Positions 1-8,550 are shown, counted from the stretch's first letter. The stretch: DNA of 64,000 nucleotides from Candidatus Villigracilis adiacens (GCA_016703605.1 JADJBU010000022.1:620001-684000), one strand, 5' to 3'. Made by a program: numbers and translations. Notes: generated by a model from the letters alone, not told the origin.

Positions 1-1
1 A

Positions 2-145
2 GACGTACGGCAGGTCAAAATCGAGGCGGTACGCGAAGAAGTAAAACGTCTCAAAATCAACCTGCAAAAAAATATCGAAAAAATGGAGCCAGAACATGTC
101 TCAGAAATCGTCGAACTCAAAGAGTGGGATTCAGTCGTCGGCTGA
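2..145 (+). CDS. 3' end of an unknown protein (truncated by window edge)
   Basis: An open frame enters from the left edge and stops at TGA 143-145, giving 47 C-terminal residues. They are rich in Lys, Glu, Val and Ile and look like a charged amphipathic helix, possibly a coiled coil. The end overlaps the next start (96) by 50 bases, so the two genes are probably translationally linked. No family can be named from this piece. Confidence 0.5.
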   Translation, partial: DVRQVKIEAVREEVKRLKINLQKNIEKMEPEHVSEIVELKEWDSVVG

Positions 146-422
146 GTACTATGAACTGTTGGAATTATATGGTAACGCAGCAGACCGCATCAATTCCGGC
201 GGCACTGGCATGGGGTATAGCGGCATCCACTATATGGTCATGCACAAACTCAGATATTATGGCAGGTTTGCCAATGGACGAGAGGATTCCATCCGGGTCT
301 TGAAGCAATTAATCACAGAATACGAACGCGAGAACAATCTGCTTAACGACGCCGATGAAGAATATATGAGCAAATTTGAAGATGCGGAAGATGACGATTC
401 CCCACCCAAGGAGAATGAATGA
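96..422 (+). CDS. hypothetical protein, 108 aa
   Basis: This is a small soluble protein of unknown function. Residues 15-75 contain a helical region with a glycine-rich turn (SGGTGMGYSG near residue 35), and the last 25 residues are very acidic. There is no signal peptide or membrane segment. A GGAG sits 8 bases before the ATG at 96, inside the end of the upstream gene, and no other ATG lies in frame until residue 39. Its stop overlaps the next start by four bases (ATGA), so it forms an operon with the downstream PLP enzyme. It could be a small regulator or accessory protein of the upstream gene, but nothing in the sequence decides this. Confidence 0.6.
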   Translation: MSQKSSNSKSGIQSSAEYYELLELYGNAADRINSGGTGMGYSGIHYMVMHKLRYYGRFANGREDSIRVLKQLITEYERENNLLNDADEEYMSKFEDAEDDDSPPKENE

Positions 423-1555
423 AATTTGAAACGCTCGCCATCCACGCGGGGCAGGAACCCGACCCGAATAACGGCGCGGTGATGACGCCGGTCTATCTGA
501 CCTCCACGTACAAGCAGGATGGGATCGGCAAGCCGCGGCAGGGGTATGAGTATTCGCGCACGTTGAACCCGACGCGCAAAGCGTTACAGGATTGTCTTGC
601 TGAGTTGGAAAGTGGAACGTGGGGATTGGCTTTTGCATCGGGCATGGCTGCCACCGATACAGTTCTACGGATGCTCGCGCAGGGCGATCATGTGGTGGCA
701 GGCAATGATGTCTACGGCGGCACCTTCCGCCTCTTTGATAAAATCCTGCGCCGCTTCGGTCTGGACTTTACATTTGCCGACACGACCGACCCTGAGAATC
801 TCGCCGAAGCCTTGACCCCGTCCACGCGTATTGTATGGCTGGAGACTCCCACCAACCCGTTGCTGGCTGTTTCCGATATCCGCGCTGTGGCTGAGGTGGT
901 GAAGAATCATCCCAATAAACCGTTATTGGTCGTTGATAACACCTTCGCCACGCCATATTTGCAGCGTCCGCTGGAGATGGGCGCGGATTTGGTCGTCCAC
1001 TCGATGACGAAATACCTCGGCGGGCATTCGGATGTGGTCGGCGGCGCGATAGTTGGAAAAGACAAAGAACTTGGCGAAAAGCTGGCGTACTTGCAAAACG
1101 CAATCGGCGGCGTGCAGGGACCGATGGACTCCTTCCTCGTATTGCGCGGAATCAAGACCCTGCCCGTCCGCATGGATCGTCACGCTCAAAATGCGGGGAA
1201 GATCGTTGGGTTTTTGGAAAAGCAGAAAAACGTCAAACGGCTGATCTACCCCTTTCATGAGAGTCACCCCCAGGTCCAGGTGGCGAAGCGGCAGATGAAG
1301 AACGGCGGCGGAATGATCTCCTTCATCATGAAAGATGGGCGCGAGGCGGCGGTCAAAATCGCTGAATCCACAAAATTGTTTACGCTGGCCGAATCATTGG
1401 GAGGGGTCGAATCGCTGATCGAAGTCCCGGCGGCGATGACTCACCTCTCGACGCAGGGCTCCACGCTGGAAGTGGACCCCGGTCTGGTGCGACTTTCGGT
1501 GGGCATCGAGAATGTGGATGATTTGATCGCGGACCTCGAACAAGCTCTGCGGTAA
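419..1555 (+). CDS. Cys/Met-metabolism PLP enzyme (cystathionine gamma-synthase/lyase family)
   Basis: This 378-aa protein is full length for the trans-sulfuration family of fold-type I PLP enzymes. The N-terminus (residues 1-31) carries the family pattern for the tetramer interface, Y43/Y45 and R47 fit the YEYSR phosphate-binding segment, and the Schiff-base lysine is K198 in SMTKYLGGHSD. Family members convert O-acyl-homoserine plus cysteine to cystathionine, or cleave cystathionine or methionine; the sequence alone does not separate synthase from lyase. It is cytoplasmic. The start overlaps the upstream stop by four bases, so it is co-translated with the 108-aa gene. A strong bidirectional hairpin follows at once. 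It may supply or consume cysteine made by the cluster at 12-16 kb. Confidence 0.93.
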   Translation: MKFETLAIHAGQEPDPNNGAVMTPVYLTSTYKQDGIGKPRQGYEYSRTLNPTRKALQDCLAELESGTWGLAFASGMAATDTVLRMLAQGDHVVAGNDVYGGTFRLFDKILRRFGLDFTFADTTDPENLAEALTPSTRIVWLETPTNPLLAVSDIRAVAEVVKNHPNKPLLVVDNTFATPYLQRPLEMGADLVVHSMTKYLGGHSDVVGGAIVGKDKELGEKLAYLQNAIGGVQGPMDSFLVLRGIKTLPVRMDRHAQNAGKIVGFLEKQKNVKRLIYPFHESHPQVQVAKRQMKNGGGMISFIMKDGREAAVKIAESTKLFTLAESLGGVESLIEVPAAMTHLSTQGSTLEVDPGLVRLSVGIENVDDLIADLEQALR

Positions 1556-1560
1556 CAAGA

Positions 1561-1590
1561 AGACCTCCCGGATCGGGAGGTCTATTTTTT
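1561..1590. terminator. Bidirectional rho-independent terminator
   Basis: Arms AGACCTCCCG and CGGGAGGTCT around a 3-base loop are followed by TATTTTTTATTT. The hairpin lies between the convergent ends of the PLP enzyme and the SpoIIE phosphatase gene. Confidence 0.85.
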
Positions 1591-2836
1591 ATTTCGCGCG
1601 GACTGCCACAAGCGTGACATCGTCATCCTGCTTCGAACCATCTTGAAAGGCTTGCAGGGTCTCGAGCAAAATGTTACAGGCTTGTTGTGCGTCGAGTCTC
1701 GAATGCTCGGCGAGTATTTGTTTGATGCGCTCCAAACCGAACGATTCGCCCTTTGGGTCGCGGCAATCGGTCATGCCGTCGGTGTACAACAGCAGCATGT
1801 CGCCGGAGGCAAGTTTCAAAGACTTTTGGTCAATGGTCACCGGCTCCCACAAACCGATCGCCATGCCGGGGCTGTGCGGCATACGTTCCACCGAACCGTC
1901 CGCATGGACGATCAACGGCGTCTCGTGCCCGGCTCGCGCATAAGAGAACTCGCGCGTATTCAAATCGAGGATGCCGTAAAGGACGGTGACAAACTGGGTG
2001 GATTTTTGCAGGCGGGTGATGTGGGTATTGACGAGGGACATCACTTCGGCGGGGGTCATGCCGATATCCGCCTCTGCCATGATGAGGGCGTGCGCGCGCG
2101 CCATGAACAACGCGGACGGCACGCCCTTATCAGCTACATCGCCGATCAACACGCCGATGCGATGGTCCTTGAGTTCGAAAACATCGTAGAAATCGCCGCC
2201 CACCTGCCGGGCTGGCAGGATGCACGCGCCAAAATTGAAATCATCCACTACGGGCAAAACGTCGGGGAGAATGCTTAGCTGGATTTCTGCGGCAACCTGA
2301 AGTTCGCGTTCGAGGCGTTCTTTTTCGATCAACTGCGCCTGCGCCGCTTTCAATTCATCGTAGGCATTTTGCAGCGCCAGATTCTTCGTTACCAGGTCGT
2401 TGAACGCCGCCTCATTCGACGAGTCCAGCCGTTCGCTCATGATCGAGACCATCGAATACGCCAGCAGGGGCCAACGCTGGAGACATTCATTGAATTTATC
2501 GCGGGTCATCACCCACAGGCGGCTGGCCTTCGTCGCGCGGACACTGGCCGTGCGCCTGCCCTTGGGCATGATCAGGCTCATCTCGCCCACATATTCGCCA
2601 GGGCCGCAGGTGCGCAGGTGCATTTCATCCGCAGTCCCGGCTGCAAGGACCACCTGCAACTCCCCCGTCATGACAACATACAGGCTATTGCCAGTCTCGC
2701 CTTCGCGGAAGACAAAATCACCCTCCTTGAAGGTTTCGGTCGGAAGTTCGTCGATCAGTTGGTAGAGGTCCAGTTTGGAAAGATCCCGAAAGAGGGGAAT
2801 CTTTAGAAAGATTGTAGGTTCCTTCTTGTTAGCCAC
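1589..2836 (-). CDS. cNMP-binding domain plus SpoIIE/PP2C serine phosphatase
   Basis: This 415-aa soluble protein has an N-terminal cyclic-nucleotide-binding fold (about residues 10-125, with the PGEYVGEMSLI core). A linking coil (about 140-180) joins it to a SpoIIE-type PP2C phosphatase (about 190-413). The phosphatase keeps the metal-binding motifs GGDFYDVF, GDVADKGVP and, near the end, QDDDVTLV. Such proteins dephosphorylate STAS-domain anti-anti-sigma factors in partner-switching systems, here gated by a bound small molecule. A second phosphatase with an RsbW and a STAS protein lies at 39.7-43.9 kb and may share targets. The start overlaps the end of the deoxynucleoside kinase gene by 8 bases, so the two are in one operon. 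Confidence 0.9.
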   Translation of the reverse strand: MANKKEPTIFLKIPLFRDLSKLDLYQLIDELPTETFKEGDFVFREGETGNSLYVVMTGELQVVLAAGTADEMHLRTCGPGEYVGEMSLIMPKGRRTASVRATKASRLWVMTRDKFNECLQRWPLLAYSMVSIMSERLDSSNEAAFNDLVTKNLALQNAYDELKAAQAQLIEKERLERELQVAAEIQLSILPDVLPVVDDFNFGACILPARQVGGDFYDVFELKDHRIGVLIGDVADKGVPSALFMARAHALIMAEADIGMTPAEVMSLVNTHITRLQKSTQFVTVLYGILDLNTREFSYARAGHETPLIVHADGSVERMPHSPGMAIGLWEPVTIDQKSLKLASGDMLLLYTDGMTDCRDPKGESFGLERIKQILAEHSRLDAQQACNILLETLQAFQDGSKQDDDVTLVAVRAK

Positions 2837-3482
2837 TGGAATCTCCGCGCAGGTCCATTACTTCCCTGCCTGCCAGCTTGTCCTGAATGCGCTGGGCGAC
2901 CAGGTCGAGATGGCTGGGGTAATTGACATAATCGAGGTCGTCGGTCTGGATGGTAAGCACCGGACAAAGGTCGAAGGAGCCGAGCCATTCCTCGTAGAAA
3001 GAATCGAGCAGCGAAAGATACTCCGCCGTGATGCCGGTCTCCATGTTGCGTGCGCGGCGGCGTATGCGATCCATCAGCACCGGCACCGGCGCCTTGAGAT
3101 AGATCAACAGGTCCGGGCGCGGAAGTCCATCCACAACCAGCTCGAATAATTTGCGATAGGCGAGATAATCGCGCTCATTCAAATTACCGAGATGATGCAA
3201 GGCGCGCGCAAAAATATGCGCGTCCTCATAAATGCTTCTGTCTAATATGGCCGAACGCGCATCCCGCGCGGCGACCAGGTATTGATCGGCGCGATGCCCA
3301 AGAAAAAATATTTGCAGGTGAAAAGACCAAGCGCGCATATCCCCGTAAAAGTCTGAAAGATAGGGGTTGTCCGCAACCGACTCGTACCCCGTCCACCAGC
3401 CGAGCCGCGCACCGATGCGTTCCGTCAGCGTGGTCTTGCCCGCGCCGATATTGCCAGCCACCAACACAAGATGTTTTGCCAT
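2829..3482 (-). CDS. deoxynucleoside kinase (dGK/dCK family)
   Basis: This 217-aa cytoplasmic kinase phosphorylates deoxynucleosides in nucleotide salvage. The P-loop GNIGAGKT is at residues 10-17. The family DRS motif is in AILDRSIYED (about 80), and the arginine-rich lid RIRRRARNMETG is near 138. Length and motif spacing match bacterial dGK/dCK-like enzymes, but substrate preference (dA, dG or dC) cannot be read. A TAAAAT box ends 9 bases before the ATG, so the mRNA leader would be only a few bases; no Shine-Dalgarno sequence is visible. It is the first gene of a two-gene operon with the phosphatase. Confidence 0.9.
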   Translation of the reverse strand: MAKHLVLVAGNIGAGKTTLTERIGARLGWWTGYESVADNPYLSDFYGDMRAWSFHLQIFFLGHRADQYLVAARDARSAILDRSIYEDAHIFARALHHLGNLNERDYLAYRKLFELVVDGLPRPDLLIYLKAPVPVLMDRIRRRARNMETGITAEYLSLLDSFYEEWLGSFDLCPVLTIQTDDLDYVNYPSHLDLVAQRIQDKLAGREVMDLRGDSSG

Positions 3483-3494
3483 AATGCAGTGATT

Positions 3495-3523
3495 TTATCA
3501 TGCTGAAAGGATGCGGGTATAAT
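3495..3523 (+). promoter_or_regulatory. Promoter for the 133-aa membrane protein operon
   Basis: TATAAT lies at 3518-3523 and TTATCA (4 of 6 bases of TTGACA) 17 bases upstream. An AGGAG ribosome-binding site precedes the ATG at 3559. It is divergent from the kinase operon. Confidence 0.6.
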
Positions 3524-3558
3524 TTCCAAATATTATTGCGACACAGGAGAATTCATCG

Positions 3559-3960
3559 ATGAAAATACGCGACACATCCGGCTGGACCATGTTCATCTTC
3601 GGCATCATGGCGTTCCTGCTCGGCGCATTGGGCATCATCCGCCCTGAATTGCAGCTTTCCATGCTCGGCTTTGAAGTGGCAGAACGCGCCGCCCGCGCCA
3701 GTTCAGACTATACCCTGACCTTCATGACCGCCGCCTCGATGGCCTCTGTGAACATGGGCATCTATTACGTCCTCGCCGCGCTGAACGATGTGAAAATCTT
3801 CTACCGTTGGACCGTCCCCTTCCGCGGGCTGACCTTTATCGTTTTTACCGCCATCGTCATCCTCGGCATCGCCCCGCTCAAATTCATCGGCGTCCCCATA
3901 TGGGAACTGACCGGCGCGATCGTCACCGGCATTGCGCTGGCAAGAGAGAAACAAAAATAA
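3559..3960 (+). CDS. hypothetical four-helix membrane protein, 133 aa
   Basis: Four hydrophobic segments (about residues 10-28, 50-72, 84-102, 107-127) fill almost the whole protein, so it is an integral membrane protein with short loops. Charged residues occur mainly at the ends of helices. It has a good AGGAG site and its own promoter, and the lipoprotein gene follows after two bases, so they are transcribed together. The layout resembles small DoxX-like or DUF4345-like proteins, but no diagnostic motif is visible. Confidence 0.75.
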   Translation: MKIRDTSGWTMFIFGIMAFLLGALGIIRPELQLSMLGFEVAERAARASSDYTLTFMTAASMASVNMGIYYVLAALNDVKIFYRWTVPFRGLTFIVFTAIVILGIAPLKFIGVPIWELTGAIVTGIALAREKQK

Positions 3961-3962
3961 AA

Positions 3963-4586
3963 ATGAAATCCAGAGTTATCTTAATCAGCCTGATCGTGAT
4001 CGTCGGCGTGTTCCTGTTTTCATGCGTCGACAACCAGGCGGATTCATCCCCCGCCGTGGACACAGACGCCATCCGCACCCAGGCAGTGGAAACCTACGCC
4101 TCTTCCCTGACCGAGAGCCTGCCAGCCCCCTTCACGCCTTTCCCCACGCAGACAGCTTCCCCCGCCGCCGCCGAAACCGCCCTCTCGACCACGCCCGAGC
4201 CTTCCCCCACATCCAACCCCTGCTTCAACCTGCTCTACATCGCAGACATAACCATCCCCGACGGAACCCGCCTGAAACCCGGCGAAAAATTCACCAAGAC
4301 CTGGCAGGTGCAAAACATCGGCGGCTGCGCATGGCGACCAGGCTTCACCTTCCGTCACGTCGGCGGCGACCCGATGCGCGGAAACCCAATCGTACTGAGC
4401 GAAGCCATTCCCACCGGCGCGAAGCGCGAAATTTCCATCGAACTGGTCGTGCCGAGCGGAATCAATGGCGTCATCGAAAGCGCCTGGCAAATGGCAGACG
4501 AGAACGGCATCTTCTTCGGCGACACCCTCTTCATCCAAGTCGTCACCGGCGACCTGACCACCCCAGCCGTGACAAATACCCCATAA
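3963..4586 (+). CDS. lipoprotein with NBR1-type Ig-like domain
   Basis: This 207-aa exported lipoprotein has a signal peptide ending in the lipobox LFSC (Cys20), a Pro/Thr/Ser-rich linker (about residues 50-85) and a C-terminal Ig-like domain (about 90-200). The domain core KTWQVQNIGGCAW is the hallmark of the NBR1 Ig-like fold, which is common in surface lipoproteins of Anaerolineae. Its role is probably binding or spacing at the cell surface; the ligand is unknown. The ATG at 3963 was chosen over a longer frame because it opens directly onto the signal peptide. Translation is coupled to the membrane protein just upstream. Confidence 0.85.
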   Translation: MKSRVILISLIVIVGVFLFSCVDNQADSSPAVDTDAIRTQAVETYASSLTESLPAPFTPFPTQTASPAAAETALSTTPEPSPTSNPCFNLLYIADITIPDGTRLKPGEKFTKTWQVQNIGGCAWRPGFTFRHVGGDPMRGNPIVLSEAIPTGAKREISIELVVPSGINGVIESAWQMADENGIFFGDTLFIQVVTGDLTTPAVTNTP

Positions 4587-4587
4587 A

Positions 4588-4620
4588 AAGTAACGCCGAC
4601 TTAAGTCGGCGTTACTTTTT
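4588..4620. terminator. Rho-independent terminator
   Basis: A perfect hairpin with arms AAAGTAACGCCGAC and GTCGGCGTTACTTT around TTAA is followed by TT. It comes two bases after the lipoprotein stop codon. Confidence 0.85.
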
Positions 4621-4651
4621 ATTGCGGCTCTTGCAGCAATCAAAATGCCCC

Positions 4652-4680
4652 TTTTGAGGGAAGCCCGGGCGGGGTAAACT
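4652..4680 (+). promoter_or_regulatory. chrA promoter, leaderless type
   Basis: TAAACT (4675-4680) lies exactly six bases before the ATG, with TTTTGA 17 bases upstream. Transcription would start at the start codon, and no Shine-Dalgarno sequence is present. The same spacing recurs at nine other genes in the window. Confidence 0.55.
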
Positions 4681-4686
4681 ACCAAC

Positions 4687-5805
4687 ATGCCCAACCTGAT
4701 CGAAGTCATCCGCCTCTTTCTCAAACTCGGCTTCACCGCATTCGGCGGACCCGCCGCCCATATCGGCATCATGCACGACGAAGTCGTCAAACGCCGCAAA
4801 TGGCTCACCGACGGAGAATTCCTCGACCTGCTCGGCGCGACCAACCTCATCCCCGGACCCAACTCCACAGAAATGGCGATCCACATCGGCTACCTCCGCG
4901 CCGGGCCCCTGGGATTGATCGCCGCAGGCTTATGCTTCATCCTGCCCGCCACATTCATCGTTCTTGGTTTATCGCGGCTTTACGTCCAATACGGAACCAC
5001 ACCCCAAGCCGAATGGCTGATATACGGCATCAAACCCGTCGTCATCGCCATCATCGCCCAAGCCTTGTGGATGCTCGCCTCCAAAGCCTTCAAGAACAAA
5101 TGGCTTGCCCTCATCGGCGCGGCGGTGTTCGCGCTCTATTTTTTCGGCTTCAACGAAATCGCGCTTCTCTTCGCGGGCGGCTTGTTTTTTCTCATCTTCG
5201 CAAACTTTCAGCGGCTGCGAAAGATTTATCCCGCCATCCTTCTCCCGCTCGGCGGCGCGACGCTGACTCAATCCATCCCCTTCAGTCTCTCCACCCTCTT
5301 CCTCACGTTTCTCAAAATCGGCTCCGTCCTTTACGGCAGCGGATACGTTTTGCTTGCCCTTCTCCGCAACGATTTCGTCCTGCGACTCGGCTGGCTCACC
5401 GACCAGCAGCTCATTGACGCGGTCGCCATCGGGCAGGTCACGCCGGGTCCGCTCTTCACGGCGGCGACCTTCATCGGCTACATTCTCGGCGGCACAAGCG
5501 GCGCGCTCCTCGCAACCCTCGGAATCTTTTTGCCGTCCTTCATCTTCGTGGCGATCACCAACCCGCTGATTCCCAAACTTCGGGACTCGCCCTGGGCAGG
5601 CAGCCTGCTCGACGGAGTCAACGCCTCATCTCTTGGACTGATGGCGGCGGTGACCGTCCAGTTATCCTCCTCCTCGCTGACAGATTTCCCGACCATCCTC
5701 GTCGCCGTCGTCTCGTTGATTCTGCTCCTGCGTTACAAGATCAACTCCACCTGGCTGATCGCAGGCGGCGCGTTAATCGGTTTTATCATTTCATTCATCA
5801 GGTGA
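4687..5805 (+). CDS. chrA: ChrA chromate transporter
   Basis: This is a 372-aa integral membrane protein of the CHR family, which exports chromate or related oxyanions. It is a two-domain (long-chain) form. The first CHR half (about residues 1-175) carries FGGPAAHIGIMHDE and the GATNLIPGPNSTEMA motif. The second half (about 195-370) carries the matching GQVTPGPLFTAATFIGY motif. Each half has about five or six hydrophobic helices. A leaderless promoter precedes the ATG. A perfect 19-bp inverted repeat overlaps the stop codon and may end the transcript. Family members also move sulfate-like anions, so the natural substrate need not be chromate. Confidence 0.92.
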   Translation: MPNLIEVIRLFLKLGFTAFGGPAAHIGIMHDEVVKRRKWLTDGEFLDLLGATNLIPGPNSTEMAIHIGYLRAGPLGLIAAGLCFILPATFIVLGLSRLYVQYGTTPQAEWLIYGIKPVVIAIIAQALWMLASKAFKNKWLALIGAAVFALYFFGFNEIALLFAGGLFFLIFANFQRLRKIYPAILLPLGGATLTQSIPFSLSTLFLTFLKIGSVLYGSGYVLLALLRNDFVLRLGWLTDQQLIDAVAIGQVTPGPLFTAATFIGYILGGTSGALLATLGIFLPSFIFVAITNPLIPKLRDSPWAGSLLDGVNASSLGLMAAVTVQLSSSSLTDFPTILVAVVSLILLLRYKINSTWLIAGGALIGFIISFIR

Positions 5806-5839
5806 CAGTCATGGCGCTACAGCGCCATGACTGTCACCT
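5800..5839. repeat. Perfect 19-bp inverted repeat over the chrA stop codon
   Basis: AGGTGACAGTCATGGCGCT (5800-5818) and its exact reverse complement (5821-5839) are separated by AC. The left arm contains the chrA TGA. There is no T-run, so it is either a terminator-like or mRNA-stabilising stem or a REP-type insertion. Confidence 0.7.
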
Positions 5840-5857
5840 TGCATTTATAATCTCCCC

Positions 5858-6265
5858 ATGCCCATCTCATCCATCTACTCCAAAACCATCACCATCCCCC
5901 CATCCGCCATTGACGAGAACGGACACGTCAACAACGTGGTCTACGTGCAATGGATGCAGGACATCGCCATCGAGCATTACGCCTCGCTGGGCGGCATCGC
6001 AGCGCAGGGAGCAGACTCCACCTGGGTCGTCCGCCAGCACAGCGTCGAATACCTGCTTCCAGCCTTTGCAGGCGAAGAGATCGAGGTCAAAACCTGGGTG
6101 GAGAATATCCGCAAGGTGAGATCGTTACGCAAGTATGAGTTTGTGAGAAAAAGCGACGGGAAAGTCCTGGTCAGAGGCGAGACCGATTGGGTGTTCGTGG
6201 ATGTAAAAACGGGGAGTTTGAAGGCGATACCGGGGGAGGTGGAGAGGGTGTTTGGTAATTGGTAA
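5858..6265 (+). CDS. acyl-CoA thioesterase (4HBT hotdog family)
   Basis: This 135-aa hotdog-fold protein resembles YbgC/FadM-type thioesterases, which hydrolyse acyl-CoA. The signature is ENGHVNNVVYVQWMQDIA (residues 18-35), with the conserved His-Val-Asn-Asn turn before the central helix; the rest is the expected beta-sheet. TATAAT (5846-5851) stands exactly six bases before the ATG, with no ribosome-binding site, so the mRNA is probably leaderless. The last codons (GGT AAT TGG TAA) are part of a GGTAATT tandem tract, so a repeat insertion has supplied the present C-terminus and stop codon. The natural acyl substrate cannot be told. Confidence 0.85.
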   Translation: MPISSIYSKTITIPPSAIDENGHVNNVVYVQWMQDIAIEHYASLGGIAAQGADSTWVVRQHSVEYLLPAFAGEEIEVKTWVENIRKVRSLRKYEFVRKSDGKVLVRGETDWVFVDVKTGSLKAIPGEVERVFGNW

Positions 6266-6296
6266 TTGGTAATTGGAGATTCAATCTCCAATTACC
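6254..6296. repeat. Heptamer GGTAATT tandem tract and hairpin
   Basis: Three direct copies of GGTAATT (6254-6276) run into a hairpin with arms GGTAATTGGAGATT (6268-6281) and AATCTCCAATTACC (6283-6296). The hairpin lies between convergent genes and overlaps both coding ends. The same heptamer recurs at 27 kb and 50.3 kb. Confidence 0.8.
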
Positions 6297-7450
6297 AATC
6301 TCTCTACCACTTTCAGCAACTTCTTCTGCGACTCGTGCCAGGTGAATTTCTCGCGGACATGCGCCGCGGCGGATTCTGCAAGGCGCTGCGATAACTCCAT
6401 ATCCTTCAATAACAAAAGCGCCTGATGAGCCAAATCGTCCGGGTCGCTGGGCGAAAACAATAAACCGTCCACATCCTCGCGGACGAGTTCGCGGACGATG
6501 GGCATGTTCGAGGCAAGCAGGGGACGTCCCGCCGCCATGTATTCGAGAATTTTGATCGGACATGCGCCCTGCGTGACGTTGCGGTCGTTCAATGCAAGCG
6601 GGGCGACGCAAATATCCGCGCTGGCGATCAACTCAGGGATTTCGTGATGCGGTACCGCGGGCTGGACGATGACGTGTTCCTCCAAGCCGAGTTTGCGGAT
6701 TTGCTTCGTTAGCATTTTTCTTTGGCGTGAGCGTCCGCGCCCGATGATGCGGAGTTTGATAGGCTGATGTTCCAGAATCTTCGGCAGGGATTTGATGAGG
6801 ATGTCCAAACCCTGCCAGTCTGCCAATGTGCCGATGTAAAGCAAAACCGGCTCACGTCCATCGCGGACGGGCAGCGGGGTGAGGGGAAAGTCTGAGGGGC
6901 TGACTCCGTTCGGGATGACAGTCACCAACTTTCGGTTAAGTCCGAGCGAGGCGATGTAGTCGCGAGTCACGTTCGATGGGCAGATCAAAGCGTCGGCGAG
7001 GTGCAGAGTCGCCAATTCCTGTTCCTTGATCTTGGCGAGTAAATCCGCATCCATGCCGGGGTAATGATATTTGAGTTCGATGGAGGGAAGTCCGTTGACC
7101 TCGAAGAGAGTTTTGTAGCCGAACTTCTTTTTGTTCTGCGTGATGTGAAAACCGTCCCAGATGTTGCGGAAGTGGACGACCTCATAACCGGGGTGAAGCG
7201 CGAGATGCGCCAATACGGATCTGCCGAAATGCACGGCGCGGGCGAGGAAGTTTTGCGATAAATCCTGCGGGATGCGCGTGACCTGCGCGCCTTCGATAGT
7301 ATCTTCGGGGGGGAGCAGACCATCGTTGGGCGTGATAAGATGAACGCCATGCCCGCCATTGACCAATCCGCGTAAGTTGTGGAGAATATGGGTACTCGCC
7401 CCTTTCGGGCTGGGAACGATGTCGAAGGCGGTGTAGAGGATGTTGGGCAT
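6281..7450 (-). CDS. glycosyltransferase family 4 (GT-B)
   Basis: This 389-aa GT-B enzyme transfers a sugar from a nucleotide donor, probably in cell-surface polysaccharide or glycolipid synthesis. The N-terminal acceptor domain opens with a beta strand and the glycine-rich PSPKGASTHILHNLRGL loop. The C-terminal donor domain begins near residue 205 (VLLYIGTLADWQG) and contains the E-x7-E-like segment CPIKILEYMAAGRP (about 305), typical of family 4. There is no signal peptide. The -35 ATGACA and -10 TATAAT lie upstream with only seven bases between the -10 box and ATG, suggesting a leaderless mRNA. It is a single-gene unit; donor and acceptor are unknown. Confidence 0.88.
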   Translation of the reverse strand: MPNILYTAFDIVPSPKGASTHILHNLRGLVNGGHGVHLITPNDGLLPPEDTIEGAQVTRIPQDLSQNFLARAVHFGRSVLAHLALHPGYEVVHFRNIWDGFHITQNKKKFGYKTLFEVNGLPSIELKYHYPGMDADLLAKIKEQELATLHLADALICPSNVTRDYIASLGLNRKLVTVIPNGVSPSDFPLTPLPVRDGREPVLLYIGTLADWQGLDILIKSLPKILEHQPIKLRIIGRGRSRQRKMLTKQIRKLGLEEHVIVQPAVPHHEIPELIASADICVAPLALNDRNVTQGACPIKILEYMAAGRPLLASNMPIVRELVREDVDGLLFSPSDPDDLAHQALLLLKDMELSQRLAESAAAHVREKFTWHESQKKLLKVVERLVIGD

Positions 7451-7457
7451 TGTTTGA

Positions 7458-7486
7458 ATTATAAGTACAATAATCTAAAATGTCAT
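7458..7486 (-). promoter_or_regulatory. Promoter of the GT4 gene
   Basis: On the minus strand, ATGACA (7486-7481), a 17-base spacer, TATAAT (7463-7458), then seven bases to ATG. The -35 box lies inside a dispersed palindromic repeat, so the repeat may supply promoter function. Confidence 0.6.
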
Positions 7487-7585
7487 CCTGCCTGCGCCAG
7501 TGCCGCAGGCACAGGTGAGCGAAGCGAAGGATCTCTGAGCCGCCACGCAAGAGACTCTTCGGTCGCTCCGCTCCCTCAGAGTGAC
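7481..7585. repeat. Dispersed palindromic repeat, copy 1
   Basis: It starts TGTCATCCTG and ends CTCAGAGTGACA, with internal AGGATCTCTGAG and AGAGACTCTTCGGTCGC. Related copies lie at 11899 and 15599. The ends are inverted repeats of about 10 bp, giving a long imperfect stem. It is non-coding. Confidence 0.75.
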
Positions 7586-7599
7586 ATACGGAGGCATGG

Positions 7600-8550
7600 A
7601 TGGAAGGATTGATTTGCGGAATCGTCATTGCGGGTATTGTCGTATTGGCGTTCTTCTTTTACCTGCTGAACACGGCGCGGAAGAAGGGCAACAAGGACAC
7701 CAACCAGTTCGGCAAAAAGGAATATGCGCCGGTGTACGTCTCGATTGCCGACAAGCCCGACGCGATCATACAAGGCATGAACAAGTTCGTCGCCGAGGCG
7801 CAGAAGACCGAAACCGCCGGGGACAAGTGGCGTTGGATCCCCATGATGATCTTCTTCGCGGGCATTGGGCTGGCGCTGGTTGACGTTCTCATCATCCTGT
7901 TTGGATATTCCTCCTCCTTCGTCTTCATCGGCGGCGGAGTTTTACTCTGGGTTGCCGCGCTTGTGATGGCGCGCAGCCTGCGAAGAAGCGACCTGCTGGA
8001 TTTTCATCCACGCTACCATAAGACGAAGGATATCCTGCACACGCTTCGCGACGACCTCAAGCCGGGCGCGACCTTCCTCGGTCATCTCGACCTGACGGGT
8101 TCGATGCTCGACGCCAAAGTGGGGCGCGAAACGAAGGACACGCAAAACCGCACCACGCAGTTATTCAACGATCCCTGGCTGTCGCTCAAAGCCAAACTGT
8201 ACGACGGCAACGTCCTGCGCGTGACGGCGATGCAGAAAACAAAAAAGCGCAAATCCTATTGGAAGACCAGCCGCATCAGCGGTAAAAGCAAACTCAAGCC
8301 CGAAAAATTCAAAGGCTCGCACCAGGAGTTGAAAGTGCGCATCGTGGTCAATCCCGAGGCGTACAAGATCAGACCGAACAATCAGTTTTCGCTGAACAAG
8401 GATGTGGGCAAGTACAAGATCACCCTGCTCGACACCGAAGGCGGCATGATTAACATTCAGGCGGTCTCGCCCTTCGAAGACGCGGATCATGAAAGCATCC
8501 TCGGTTTCCTGAAATCGGCATACACATTACTCGAAAGAAAGGCGGCATAA
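7600..8550 (+). CDS. hypothetical membrane protein, 316 aa
   Basis: This protein has an N-terminal membrane helix (residues 4-24), a short polar stretch, then two adjacent helices (about 82-104 and 106-124), followed by a soluble C-terminal domain of about 190 residues rich in beta-type segments and Lys. No motif identifies it. The next gene starts one base after its stop codon, so it pairs with the beta-propeller/zinc-ribbon protein; the two probably form a membrane complex. The start is preceded by ACGGAGGC, a fair ribosome-binding site, and lies 15 bases after a dispersed repeat. Confidence 0.75.
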   Translation: MEGLICGIVIAGIVVLAFFFYLLNTARKKGNKDTNQFGKKEYAPVYVSIADKPDAIIQGMNKFVAEAQKTETAGDKWRWIPMMIFFAGIGLALVDVLIILFGYSSSFVFIGGGVLLWVAALVMARSLRRSDLLDFHPRYHKTKDILHTLRDDLKPGATFLGHLDLTGSMLDAKVGRETKDTQNRTTQLFNDPWLSLKAKLYDGNVLRVTAMQKTKKRKSYWKTSRISGKSKLKPEKFKGSHQELKVRIVVNPEAYKIRPNNQFSLNKDVGKYKITLLDTEGGMINIQAVSPFEDADHESILGFLKSAYTLLERKAA